Source: Opitutaceae bacterium (GTDB taxonomy: Bacteria; Verrucomicrobiota; Verrucomicrobiia; Opitutales; Opitutaceae). From it: 64,000 nucleotides of DNA. Under the pieces are notes generated by a model that ran no database searches, was not told the DNA's origin, and saw only the letters and a program-made list of their open reading frames with translations. The stretch is taken from positions 1 to 64,000 of the forward strand of contig CANJNJ010000001.1 in the NCBI GenBank assembly GCA_947474995.1, written 5' to 3'. Made by a program: the position numbers and the translations under genes. The stretch's first letter is position 1; every line of letters starts with the position of its first letter. Shown one piece after another: positions 27,278-35,065 of this stretch.

Positions 27278-27376
27278 TCATTTGTCCAATTTCTTCATTC
27301 CCTGTAAGGCCGCGTAGAAAGCGATTCCGAACAGGACCATGATGAGCGAGGCAAAGTAGGGAATTAGGTCACTCAT
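27278..27376 (-). CDS. 32-residue single-helix membrane peptide
   Basis: The ATG at 27376 opens a 32-codon frame. After a short polar start (MSDLIPY) comes one hydrophobic helix (FASLIMVLFGIAFYAAL) and a basic tail (KKLDK). The ATG lies within the last codons of the 61-residue gene upstream (8-nt overlap), which supports translational coupling. Composition is markedly less GC-rich than the surroundings, like its partner. No family recognised; it may be a subunit of a tiny membrane complex with the neighbouring protein. Confidence 0.55.
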   Translation of the reverse strand: MSDLIPYFASLIMVLFGIAFYAALQGMKKLDK

Positions 27377-27554
27377 TTTTCGTGGAGCCGATCAGTTTTA
27401 AATAGATTCCGAAACAGAGAATTGAAGGAACCCAAATCCCAACAAAGATCGCCTCTTGTTTCTGCCCTTGGAAAAAAGTAATTTCCGAGAAGATAAGGGA
27501 AAGAAATGCGGCGACGAACAATAATTTGTCAGTGAGCGAGAATTTTTTGAACAT
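27369..27554 (-). CDS. 61-residue two-helix membrane protein
   Basis: The protein has two hydrophobic helices (LLFVAAFLSLIFSEITFF and FVGIWVPSILCFGIYLKLIG) joined by QGQKQEAI. The FVGIWVPSIL segment recalls small two-helix proteins seen in Bacteroidota, a comparison from memory. The DNA is about 45% GC against roughly 65% in the flanks, which suggests recent acquisition or strong helix-codon bias. It overlaps the 32-residue gene downstream by 8 nt. Confidence 0.65.
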   Translation of the reverse strand: MFKKFSLTDKLLFVAAFLSLIFSEITFFQGQKQEAIFVGIWVPSILCFGIYLKLIGSTKNE

Positions 27555-27781
27555 GGTGGAGGTTTTCCTACAAGGATTGAGGGATTTAGGTGATTGGAGG
27601 AAATCCCTTGGTGGAGACGCTTAGCGAAAATAAGGCTTACGTGATGTCAAATTTTCCGTCTGGCAAATATTTTCGGGCGCGTCCGGTAGATGCATCCGTC
27701 GAACGCATTCGCGCGTTGCAGTGCCGGAACCGAAGCCATGTCGGCGCCGGTTTCGCTCAATCCAAAACAACCCTGGTTCCC

Positions 27782-28249
27782 ATGAAGCTACGTTCCCTGT
27801 TTGCCACCCTCGCTCTCTGCACCGGTCTGGTCTCCGCGGTTTCCGCACAGACGGTCGTGGAAATTGCCATCGGCTCGCCCGATCACACCACGCTCGTCGC
27901 CGCCGTGAAGGCCGCCGGGCTCGTTGAAACCCTAAGCGGGCCCGGCCCCTTCACGGTTTTCGCGCCGACCAACGCCGCCTTTGCCAAGCTGCCCGCCGGT
28001 ACGGTGGAATCGCTTTTGCTGCCCGAGAATAAGGCCAAGCTCGTCGCGATTCTCACCTACCACGTCGTTCCCGCCAAAGTCATGGCGGCCGATGTAAAGA
28101 CCGGCGAAGCGCCCTCGGTTAACGGCAAGAAGCTCACGCTGAAGGCCGACGCCATGGGCGTGTCGGTCAATGGCGCCAAAGTCATCGCGGCGGATCTGGT
28201 TGGCAGCAATGGCGTGGTCCACGTCGTGGACACTGTAATCCTCCCGTAA
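27782..28249 (+). CDS. Secreted fasciclin-domain protein
   Basis: The start is the ATG at 27782, giving 155 residues with a signal peptide ([21 protein letters not shown]). A longer in-frame start at 27590 is rejected because it buries the signal. One FAS1 domain fills the rest: [31 protein letters not shown] (H1 box), [13 protein letters not shown], and a closing [12 protein letters not shown] (H2 box). FAS1 proteins mediate adhesion or ligand binding outside the cell. Fasciclin and lipocalin genes recur near bacterial photolyase clusters, as here. Confidence 0.92.
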   Translation: MKLRSLFATLALCTGLVSAVSAQTVVEIAIGSPDHTTLVAAVKAAGLVETLSGPGPFTVFAPTNAAFAKLPAGTVESLLLPENKAKLVAILTYHVVPAKVMAADVKTGEAPSVNGKKLTLKADAMGVSVNGAKVIAADLVGSNGVVHVVDTVILP

Positions 28250-28620
28250 CGAGCGGGGGCGCGGTTCTGCTTAGAAATTTCCTCCCACTCATCCGAGGCG
28301 GTGAGGTGGTCCGGCGGTCTTACTGCACGATCACTTCGCCGTCCCGGTTTTCGCTTTGTCGAACGCGTTTACTTTCGAGCTCCGTTCCGAACCAATCGCT
28401 TTGTGTTTCCGACTGGCTGAATTTCTCCCGCCATGGCTGCTCATCAAGCGTGTCCACCTGCACCGCTGGGTGCTGCGGAGTTGAGTTGAGTGGCCCCTTT
28501 TTATTGGCATGAATCGTTCACATCCGGATTCGTCGAGCGGCTGGAGGTTTGCGGCCCGGTGGGCCAAGCCCAGCCTCGAAAAACGCCCGGCATGTTAAAT
28601 CGCGATCCACTCGCGGCGGT
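28250..28620. other. 371-bp intergenic region upstream of the photolyase run
   Basis: No gene is recognised between the fasciclin gene and the DUF2071 frame. A GAGTTGAGTTGAG word near 28478-28490 is only a two-unit repeat. This segment should contain the promoter of the six-gene photolyase run, but no convincing -35/-10 pair or MerR/CarH-type operator could be identified by eye. Confidence 0.45.
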
Positions 28621-29384
28621 ATGACGTGGTCGACTGAAATGTATTCTCCGCCGACCCAGCCGGCCGAAGGTTCTCCAACCCTCACGCGGCGTAGCGAATT
28701 GCAACAGCGTCCCGCCGGCCGGCTGGCCGGGCGGCACCGCTGGAATCAACTGATTTTTGCGCACTGGAACGTCGATCCGGCTGCGGTGCAGGCGTCCCTG
28801 CCGCGCGGGCTCTATGTCGATACGTTTGCCGGCGTGGCCTACCTCGGGATTGTGCCGTTCGCGATGGAGCGCTTCCGCCCCGCGTGGCTTCCACTCCTGC
28901 CGGGGTTGTCGTGGTTTCTCGAGCTCAACGTTTTCACTTACGTCTTTGATGAGAACGGGCAGCCCGGCGTTTGGTTCTATTCGCTCGATTGCAACCAGGC
29001 TTTCGCGGTTGCGATCGCGCAGCGCTTTTTCTCTCTGCCCTATTGCCCTGCGCGCAGGGCGGCGTCGCTCCCTGACGGCGAGATTCACTACAAGTGCCAG
29101 CGCCGCGACGAAGCCGCCCGGCCTTGCGCTATGCCTGGACTCCAGGCCCAAAGGCCGCGGCCGTCGCGCCGGGCTCGCTCGAGTTTCTTCTGGTGGAGCG
29201 GTATTTGCTCTTTGCCGCCGACCCGGCGGGTCGCCTGTATCCCGGACGGGGACATCATGCGCCCGATCGCGTCTCGTCACCGAGGGTTTCGGAGTTTTCG
29301 GTCGAGCCGGCGTCCGTGCTGGCCGCGCTGCCGGTCGCCGTTTCCATCTTTCCTCTCGTGCGCATGCATCGCTCCTCCCCATGA
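28621..29384 (+). pseudogene. DUF2071 (YqjF-like) gene interrupted by a frameshift
   Basis: The first part reads from the ATG at 28621 in one frame (RRHRWNQLIFAHWNVD..., TYVFDENGQPGVWFYSLDCNQAFAV, IHYKCQRRDEAAR). Family similarity then continues in another frame from about 29120 (LRYAWTPGP, SLEFLLVERYLLFAADPAGRLYPG) to the TGA at 29382-29384. One base is missing (or two added) within the run GCCGCCCGGCCTTGCGC. The stop forms an ATGA overlap with the SDR start, so the coupled architecture is intact. The shift may be a recent mutation or an assembly error. DUF2071 function is unknown. Confidence 0.8.
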
Positions 29385-30253
29385 ACACAGTTAACGACAC
29401 GCCTGTCTGGCTCATCACCGGGTGTTCGACCGGGCTCGGTCGCGCGCTCGCCGCGCGTGTGCTGGCCCGGGGGTATCGCCTCATCGCGACCGCCCGCCAT
29501 CCGGAGACGCTCGCTGAATTGGTTGCCGTGGATCCAAGCCGGTGTCGGGCGCTCGCGCTCGATGTTGCGGACGCGCCCCAGGTCGCGGCCGCAGTCGCGC
29601 AGGCGGCGGAGGCCTTTGGCCGCCTGGACGTGGTGGTGAACAACGCCGGCTACGGCTTGATCGGTGCCGTCGAGGAATACGACGAGGCGCAAATCGCGCG
29701 CAATTTTGAGACGAATTTTTTCGGCGCGCTGCGGGTGATTCGCGCCGCCCTGCCGATCTTGCGCTCCCAGCGGTACGGACATTTCGTGAACGTTAGCGCG
29801 GCGGCCGTCATCGCCAACTACCCCGGCTTTTCCATCTACGGAGCAACCAAGTGGGCGCTCGAGGGCGTTTCGGAATCGCTCGCGGCGGAAGTCCGCCCGT
29901 TAGGGCTGAAGGTGACGATCGTGCAACCCGGTCCCTTTCGCACGGATTTCATTGCGCGGTCGCTCGAACGCGCGACTGGGTCGATCGCCGACTACGATCC
30001 GTCGAGCGGAAAGTTCCGTCGCTTCCTCGAAACGATGAACGGCCGGCAACCGGGCGATCCCGCGAAGGCCGCCGACGCCATCATCGACGCCGTGACATCA
30101 GAGAATCCGCCGCTGCGTCTCGTGCTCGGCAAATACGCGATCGACAAAACCCGCCGGAAACTCGCGGCGGCGGCGCGGGAACTCGACGCGGGCGTCGCCG
30201 CCGGCCTGGCGACGGAATTCCCAATGGACGGCGACGCGAAGGCGAGGCGATGA
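29381..30253 (+). CDS. Short-chain dehydrogenase/reductase
   Basis: The start is the ATG at 29381, inside the ATGA overlap with the DUF2071 frame; the protein has 290 residues. A longer open frame upstream is the shadow of DUF2071. NAD(P)-binding motif WLITGCSTGLGRALA (about residues 9-23), NNAGYG near residue 88, catalytic Ser within VNVSAAA and YGATK (YxxxK) place it in the classical SDR family. It overlaps the photolyase gene by ATGA at 30250. With FolE2 and PTPS nearby a pterin reductase role is possible, but the sequence does not show it. Confidence 0.92.
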   Translation: MNTVNDTPVWLITGCSTGLGRALAARVLARGYRLIATARHPETLAELVAVDPSRCRALALDVADAPQVAAAVAQAAEAFGRLDVVVNNAGYGLIGAVEEYDEAQIARNFETNFFGALRVIRAALPILRSQRYGHFVNVSAAAVIANYPGFSIYGATKWALEGVSESLAAEVRPLGLKVTIVQPGPFRTDFIARSLERATGSIADYDPSSGKFRRFLETMNGRQPGDPAKAADAIIDAVTSENPPLRLVLGKYAIDKTRRKLAAAARELDAGVAAGLATEFPMDGDAKARR

Positions 30254-31839
30254 GCGTGGCAAAAGCAGTGCGTGTGCTCGTGGTGGTACTCGGGGATCAG
30301 CTGGATGCAGAGTCGTCGGCGCTCGACGGCTTTGAACCCCAACGGGACGTGATCTGGATGGCGGAGGTGGCGGAGGAATCGGAGCACGTCTGGACGAGCC
30401 AACCGCGAATCGCGGTGTTTTTGGCGGCGATGCGGCACTTTCGCGACGCGCAAAAAAGATTGGGTCGGCGGGTCAACTACACGGAGCTCGACGCGGCCGG
30501 GAACACGCAGACGCTGGCGGCGGAGTTGGCGCGGGCGGTGGCCGAGTTGAAGCCGGAACGGTTGATCATGGCGGAGGCGGGCGAATGGCGCGTGCAGGAA
30601 ATGATCACCGCGGCGGCGAAAACGGCGAATCTGCCACTGGAGGTGCGGGTCGACCGGCACTTTTTTCAGACCCGGGCGGATTTTGCCGCCCACGCCGCCG
30701 GCCGGAAAATGTTACGGCTGGAATTCTTCTACCGCGAGGTGCGGCGCAAGCATCGCGTGCTGCTCGACAAAAAAGGCGAGCCCGAGGGCGGGGAGTGGAA
30801 TTACGACCGCGACAATCGCGGGAGTTTCCAAAAGGGCGGGCCGAAGGCGGAGAAACTGCGCGCGCCCGCGCTGACTAAGCCCGATGCGATCACGCAGGCG
30901 GTGCTGGTGCTGGTGGCGAAGCGTTTCGCCAGCCATCCGGGAGAGCTCAAGGAGTTCGCGTGGCCAGTGACGCCGGAGGACGCGCGGGCGACGCTGCGGG
31001 ATTTTATCGCGCAGCGCCTGCCGAACTTCGGCCAATTTCAGGACGCGATGTGGACGGAAGAGCCGTGGCTGTTTCATTCCCGGATCTCGGCGGCGATGAA
31101 TTTGAAATTACTCAACCCGCGCGAAGTCGTGGCGGCGGCGGAGCAGGCGTATCGTGAAGGGAAGGTGCACCTCGCCAGTGCGGAGGGATTTATCCGCCAG
31201 ATCCTCGGCTGGCGGGAGTATGTGCGCGGAATTTATTGGCACCACATGCCGCGCTACCTCGGACTCAACGCGCTGGGGGCGAAGGAAAAATTGCCGGAGT
31301 TTTATTGGACCGGAAAGTGTGAGATGAACTGTCTGCGCCAGAGTATCGGGCAGACCTTGGAACACGGCTACGCACATCATATCCAGCGGCTGATGGTCAC
31401 GGGGCTCTATGCGCTGCTGCTCGGAGTCGATCCGCAGAAAGTCCATGCGTGGTATCTGGCGGTCTACGTGGATGCGGTCGAGTGGGTGGAACTGCCGAAC
31501 ACGCTCGGGATGTCGCAGTATGGTGACGGCGGGATCATGGCCTCGAAGCCGTATGCGGCGACGGGCAAGTATATCAACCGGATGAGCAATTATTGTGCGG
31601 GGTGCCGGTTTGATCCGGCGAAGTCGGGGGGGGATGACGCCTGCCCGTTTACTACGCTGTATTGGGATTTTTTGCTGCGGCACGAGCCGTTGCTCGCGAA
31701 GAACCAGCGGATGGCGTTGCAGGTAAAAAATATTGCCCGGCTCAAGCCCGCGGAGCGCACGGCGATTCAAGCGCGGGCCCAGGAAATCAAGGACCACGGC
31801 GGGGCGCCGACGCCAGCGGGTGGACTATTGGCGCTTTAA
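30250..31839 (+). CDS. FeS-type bacterial cryptochrome/photolyase (FeS-BCP)
   Basis: This is a 529-residue DNA photolyase of the iron-sulphur bacterial class that repairs (6-4) photoproducts in light. The start RVLVVVLGDQLDAESSALDG is characteristic. The FAD domain follows, with AEGFIRQILGWREYVRGIYW and HHIQRLMVTGLYALLLGVDP. Cys361, Cys449, Cys452 and Cys465 have the same spacing (88, 3, 13) as the [4Fe-4S] ligands I recall for Agrobacterium PhrB (350, 438, 441, 454). It overlaps the SDR by ATGA and is followed 18 bp later by DUF2256, a usual companion. Light-dependent regulation is likely but no operator is visible. Confidence 0.95.
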   Translation: MSVAKAVRVLVVVLGDQLDAESSALDGFEPQRDVIWMAEVAEESEHVWTSQPRIAVFLAAMRHFRDAQKRLGRRVNYTELDAAGNTQTLAAELARAVAELKPERLIMAEAGEWRVQEMITAAAKTANLPLEVRVDRHFFQTRADFAAHAAGRKMLRLEFFYREVRRKHRVLLDKKGEPEGGEWNYDRDNRGSFQKGGPKAEKLRAPALTKPDAITQAVLVLVAKRFASHPGELKEFAWPVTPEDARATLRDFIAQRLPNFGQFQDAMWTEEPWLFHSRISAAMNLKLLNPREVVAAAEQAYREGKVHLASAEGFIRQILGWREYVRGIYWHHMPRYLGLNALGAKEKLPEFYWTGKCEMNCLRQSIGQTLEHGYAHHIQRLMVTGLYALLLGVDPQKVHAWYLAVYVDAVEWVELPNTLGMSQYGDGGIMASKPYAATGKYINRMSNYCAGCRFDPAKSGGDDACPFTTLYWDFLLRHEPLLAKNQRMALQVKNIARLKPAERTAIQARAQEIKDHGGAPTPAGGLLAL

Positions 31840-31857
31840 GGGGGAGGGATTTGAACG

Positions 31858-32016
31858 ATGCCGAAGCTGCGGAAAAAATCTGATCGGCCGACGAAGCCCT
31901 GCGTGGTGTGCGGGCGGCCATTCACGTGGCGGAAAAAATGGGAGAAAGTTTGGGACGAGGTAAAGTTCTGTTCGGATGCGTGCCGGATGCTGAAGCACGG
32001 AGGCGCCCGTGGCTGA
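31858..32016 (+). CDS. DUF2256 zinc-ribbon-like small protein
   Basis: The 52-residue protein has a basic start (MPKLRKKSDRP), then CVVCGRPFTWRKKWEKVWDEV and CSDACR, giving a CxxC...CxxxC treble-clef-like zinc site typical of DUF2256. These tiny proteins are usually encoded next to FeS photolyases. It starts 18 bp after the photolyase gene and its TGA overlaps the GTG start of the next gene. The role may be nucleic-acid binding (inference from basic charge and zinc site). Confidence 0.9.
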   Translation: MPKLRKKSDRPTKPCVVCGRPFTWRKKWEKVWDEVKFCSDACRMLKHGGARG

Positions 32017-33388
32017 CGAAGTCTTCACGAAGAGCGTGCGAATTGCGCGGCCGGCGGCCGAGGTGTTTGCCTGGCACGAGCGCCCGGGAGCCTTTGGGCG
32101 GTTGTGTCCACCGTGGGAACGCGTGGAGGTGACGCGGCACGTGGGTGGGATTCGCGACGGGGCGCGGGTTTCGTTGCGCACCAAGATCGGGCCGGTGTGG
32201 GCCAAGTGGGAGATCGAGCACCGGGATTACGTCGCCGGGCGGCAGTTTCGGGACGTGCTGCTGAGCGGGCCATTTTCCAAATGGGAACATCTGCACCAGA
32301 TCGCGCCGGACGGCGAGACCGCCTGCGTGTTGACGGATGAAATTCACTATCGGCTGCCGCTGGGCGCGCTCGGGCGGTGGGGAGGCGCGGCGTTTACCTG
32401 GGCACAATTGGAGCGGATGTTTGATTTTCGGCACGCGGTGACAAAAGCGGATTTGGAAAACGCGGCACACGGATCGTCGAAGTGCGTGTTGATTTCAGGG
32501 GCATCGGGTTTGGTCGGGGGGGCGCTGCGGCCATTTTTGGAAACGCAGGGACACACGGTGCGGACGCTGGTGCGACGGACGGCGCAAAACGACGGCGAGT
32601 TTCAATGGGACCCGGCGGCGGGGACGATGGCGGCGACGGCATTGGCCGGGGTCGATGCGGTGATCCATCTCGGCGGTGAAAATGTGGCGGGTGGGCGTTG
32701 GACACTGGCGCGGAAGACTGCGATCCGGTCGAGTCGCGTCGACGGAACGCGGACCCTGGCCACGGGAATCGCGGCGCGGCCGGTGGGCGGGAGGCCGGAG
32801 GTTTTCGTGAGCGCGGCGGCAGTGGGTTTTTATGGCTCACGGGGCGAGGCGCGGGTGGCAGAAGACGTCGGCTTGGGTGCGGGTTTCCTAGCGGAAGTGT
32901 GCGCGGCGTGGGAAGGAGAACTGGCGGCGGTGGAGGCGCTGGGGGTCCGGACCGTGGCGCTACGGACCGGCGTGGTATTGTCCCCGGCGGGTGGGGCGCT
33001 CGCGAAGATGCTGCCGGCGTTTCTGGTCGGCGCGGGCGGGCGGCTGGGCTCGGGGCGGCAGTGGATGAGTTGGATCACGCCGGACGATTTGGGCGCAATG
33101 TATCTGCGCGCCGTGCTCGATCCGACGTGGCGCGGTGCGTTTAACGCGGTGGCAACAGTCGCGGTGACGAACGCGGAATTTACCGCGACGCTGGCGCGTG
33201 TGCTGCGACGCCCGGCGATGCTTCCAGTGCCGGCCATCGGGTTGAAACTGATCTTTGGCGAGATGGCGGAGGAGACGTTGCTGGCGAGCACGCGGGCGGT
33301 GCCGGCTCGGGCGACGCAGGCCGGGTTCGCTTGGCGAGAGGCGGAGCTGGCATCAGCGTTGCGCCACGTGTTGGGACGGAAAGGCTGA
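32009..33388 (+). CDS. SRPBCC-TIGR01777 fusion (SDR39U1-type epimerase-like)
   Basis: The GTG start at 32009 overlaps the DUF2256 stop; the protein has 459 residues. The N-terminal ~150 residues are an SRPBCC/START-like ligand-binding domain (IARPAAEVFAWHERPGAF, FRDVLLSGPFSKWEHLHQ, HYRLPLGALGRWGG). The C-terminal ~300 residues are the TIGR01777 NAD(P)-binding domain (CVLISGASGLVGGALRPFLETQGHTV, VIHLGGENVAGGRWT, WMSWITPDDL). This two-domain form is known. The substrate is unknown. It is 6 bp from the flavin oxidoreductase downstream and part of the photolyase run. Confidence 0.92.
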   Translation: MADEVFTKSVRIARPAAEVFAWHERPGAFGRLCPPWERVEVTRHVGGIRDGARVSLRTKIGPVWAKWEIEHRDYVAGRQFRDVLLSGPFSKWEHLHQIAPDGETACVLTDEIHYRLPLGALGRWGGAAFTWAQLERMFDFRHAVTKADLENAAHGSSKCVLISGASGLVGGALRPFLETQGHTVRTLVRRTAQNDGEFQWDPAAGTMAATALAGVDAVIHLGGENVAGGRWTLARKTAIRSSRVDGTRTLATGIAARPVGGRPEVFVSAAAVGFYGSRGEARVAEDVGLGAGFLAEVCAAWEGELAAVEALGVRTVALRTGVVLSPAGGALAKMLPAFLVGAGGRLGSGRQWMSWITPDDLGAMYLRAVLDPTWRGAFNAVATVAVTNAEFTATLARVLRRPAMLPVPAIGLKLIFGEMAEETLLASTRAVPARATQAGFAWREAELASALRHVLGRKG

Positions 33389-33394
33389 CGCTCG

Positions 33395-34396
33395 ATGAAT
33401 GAAACGATCGCCGTGGTGGGTGCGGGCATTGCGGGGCTGTTGCTTGCGCGGGAGCTGAAGGCACGGGGCGAGAACGTGGTGGTGCTCGAAAAAAGCCGGG
33501 GACTGGGCGGACGCCTCGCGACGAAACGGGTGGAAGCGGCGGTGTTTGATTCGGGCGCGCAGTATTTCACGGCGAAGTCGGAGCGTTTTGCGGCGAGGGT
33601 GGTCGAGTGGGCGGCGCACGGCGTGGTGGCGCCATGGCCGGGCGCATCGGCGCACCGCTGGATCGCCCGGCCAAGCATGAATGCGCTGGGGAAATATTTG
33701 GCGGAAGGGCTCGACGTACGGCGCGAATCGAAAGTCATCAAGGTGCAGCGCGCAGATGGCGGGTGGGAGTTGATGATCGAAAACCAGTCCGCGATGCGAG
33801 CGGGACGTTTGGTGCTGACGGCACCGATGCCGCAATCGTTGGCGCTGCTGCAAACCGGCAGCGTGGGCTTGCCGGACAAGCTGGCAGGCGAGTTGGCCGC
33901 GCTGACCTATCACCCCTGCCTGGCGTTGCTGTTGACGCTGGAAGGACCGAGCGCGGTGCCGGCCGAAGGCGTGGCGCTGGCGGACGGGCCGGTACGGTGG
34001 ATCGCCGACAACACGAAGAAAGGAATTTCGCCGGGCTTGGCGGCGGCCGTGACGGTCCATTTGAATCCGGCATTTTCGGCGGAGCACTACGCGAAGACGG
34101 AGTCGGAGTTGGCGGCATTGGTGTTGCCCGGAATTGAGAGCAACCTGGGCTCGCCGGTGTCAAACGTGACGCTGCAGCGCTGGAGATTTAGTGAGCCGGC
34201 GGCGACGCGTGTAGAGCCCTGCGTGTGGTTGCCCGAACTGGGCCTCGGTTTGGCGGGCGACGCACTGGGCGGTCCGCGGGTGGAAGCCGCGGCGCTCTCG
34301 GGATTGGCCTTGGCGGAGCGAATGGCGACAAAGGCGGGCGCGGCGCGAGCTAAAAGCTCCGCCGCCCACGTGCAGGAAGTCGGCAGCGTTGCTTGA
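33395..34396 (+). CDS. FAD/NAD(P)-dependent amine-oxidase-like oxidoreductase
   Basis: The 333-residue flavoprotein has a dinucleotide-binding motif VVGAGIAGLLLARELKARG (about residues 6-24), the acidic end of strand 2 (VVVLEKS), and GLGGRLATKR. The GG-doublet amine oxidase/renalase-like pattern includes DSGAQYFTAK and a C-terminal GLGLAGDALGGPRVEAAALSGL FAD-contact segment. It ends the six-gene run that begins with DUF2071. Related FAD oxidoreductases accompany photolyases in several light-induced clusters. The substrate is unknown. Confidence 0.88.
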   Translation: MNETIAVVGAGIAGLLLARELKARGENVVVLEKSRGLGGRLATKRVEAAVFDSGAQYFTAKSERFAARVVEWAAHGVVAPWPGASAHRWIARPSMNALGKYLAEGLDVRRESKVIKVQRADGGWELMIENQSAMRAGRLVLTAPMPQSLALLQTGSVGLPDKLAGELAALTYHPCLALLLTLEGPSAVPAEGVALADGPVRWIADNTKKGISPGLAAAVTVHLNPAFSAEHYAKTESELAALVLPGIESNLGSPVSNVTLQRWRFSEPAATRVEPCVWLPELGLGLAGDALGGPRVEAAALSGLALAERMATKAGAARAKSSAAHVQEVGSVA

Positions 34397-34451
34397 TTTG
34401 CCTTCCGTGCCTGAAACCGGTGCTCCGCTTTTGGCCGATCGTCCGGGCGTT

Positions 34452-34477
34452 ATTCCGAATCGGACCCGATTCGGAAT
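34452..34477. repeat. Perfect palindrome ATTCCGAATCG with 4-nt loop
   Basis: Arms of 11 bp at 34452-34462 and 34467-34477 match exactly, separated by GACC. It lies 56 bp after the flavin oxidoreductase stop. It lacks a T-tract and has no GTAG head. It could be a regulator site or an unrelated hairpin. Confidence 0.5.
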
Positions 34478-34920
34478 TAGGAAACGAAAGCGGGCTCGCG
34501 TCACGGCAGCTTCGATACCGCCCGAGACAGGTAATCCTGTGCCGGATGGGCACGAATTTCCTGTGCCAATACCCACCCTATTTGAAACGCCCGGATTCGT
34601 TCGCCGGTCGGAGCTAGGGTATTTATCCCGACCAGGCCCCCCTTAGAAACAGAGATTCCGCGCACACCTGGGCGGGGTAACTAATCGAAGCAAACAAAAG
34701 CCCCGACCGTCTCCGTCTCGCGTGAAATCCAGGTTTGATGCCAGCCCACACCATGGGCTGGAAAACCGACCGGCCCCGATTTTTGACCGTGTAGATTTTG
34801 ATGTCGTGGTGTTCGTTGGTAAGGACGATGGGTTGGCTCATGACTTTGGTTGGGTTGTCAACCGCGTGTCATGCGAACCCAGTGAAACCGCTTATCCCGT
34901 TGGCCGGATGAGAACTCGTC

Positions 34921-34992
34921 GTAGCCCGCTTCGGGAGAAGCGGGGGGCGCTTCACCGGGTCCTTTACTCCCTGCCCTCTCGGGCAGGGCTAC
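34921..34992. repeat. GTAG-headed REP pair (BIME-like)
   Basis: On the plus strand GTAG is followed by CCCGCTTC, loop GGGA and GAAGCGGG (34921-34944). On the minus strand GTAG is followed by CCCTGCCC, loop GAGA and GGGCAGGG (34992-34969). Both have a tetranucleotide head, an 8-bp perfect stem and a 4-nt purine loop, and they face each other in inverted orientation 24 bp apart. This is the layout of REP elements mobilised by RAYT (TnpA-REP) enzymes. Confidence 0.7.
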
Positions 34993-35065
34993 CCCGAACC
35001 TTCCCATCGCGGAATCCGGAGTGCGTAGCCTACCCTCCTTGTCCGGGCCGCGTCACCCAGAGTTC

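Larger units (their letters stand above)
34397..35065. other. 669-bp convergent intergenic region with several hairpins
   Basis: No gene is recognised. The stretch holds a perfect 11-bp-arm palindrome at 34452-34477 (ATTCCGAATCG arms, 4-nt loop), an 8-bp-arm hairpin at 34741-34761 (CCAGCCCA arms) and a GTAG-headed inverted pair at 34921-34992. A 72-codon minus-strand frame at 34623-34841 has no family features. Multiple hairpins between convergent genes could end transcription from both sides. Confidence 0.6.

Noticed and set aside
34623-34841. 72-codon minus-strand frame in the 34.4-35.1 kb gap
   Set aside because: No family features, no convincing ribosome-binding site, and it crosses a hairpin; not enough to call a gene.
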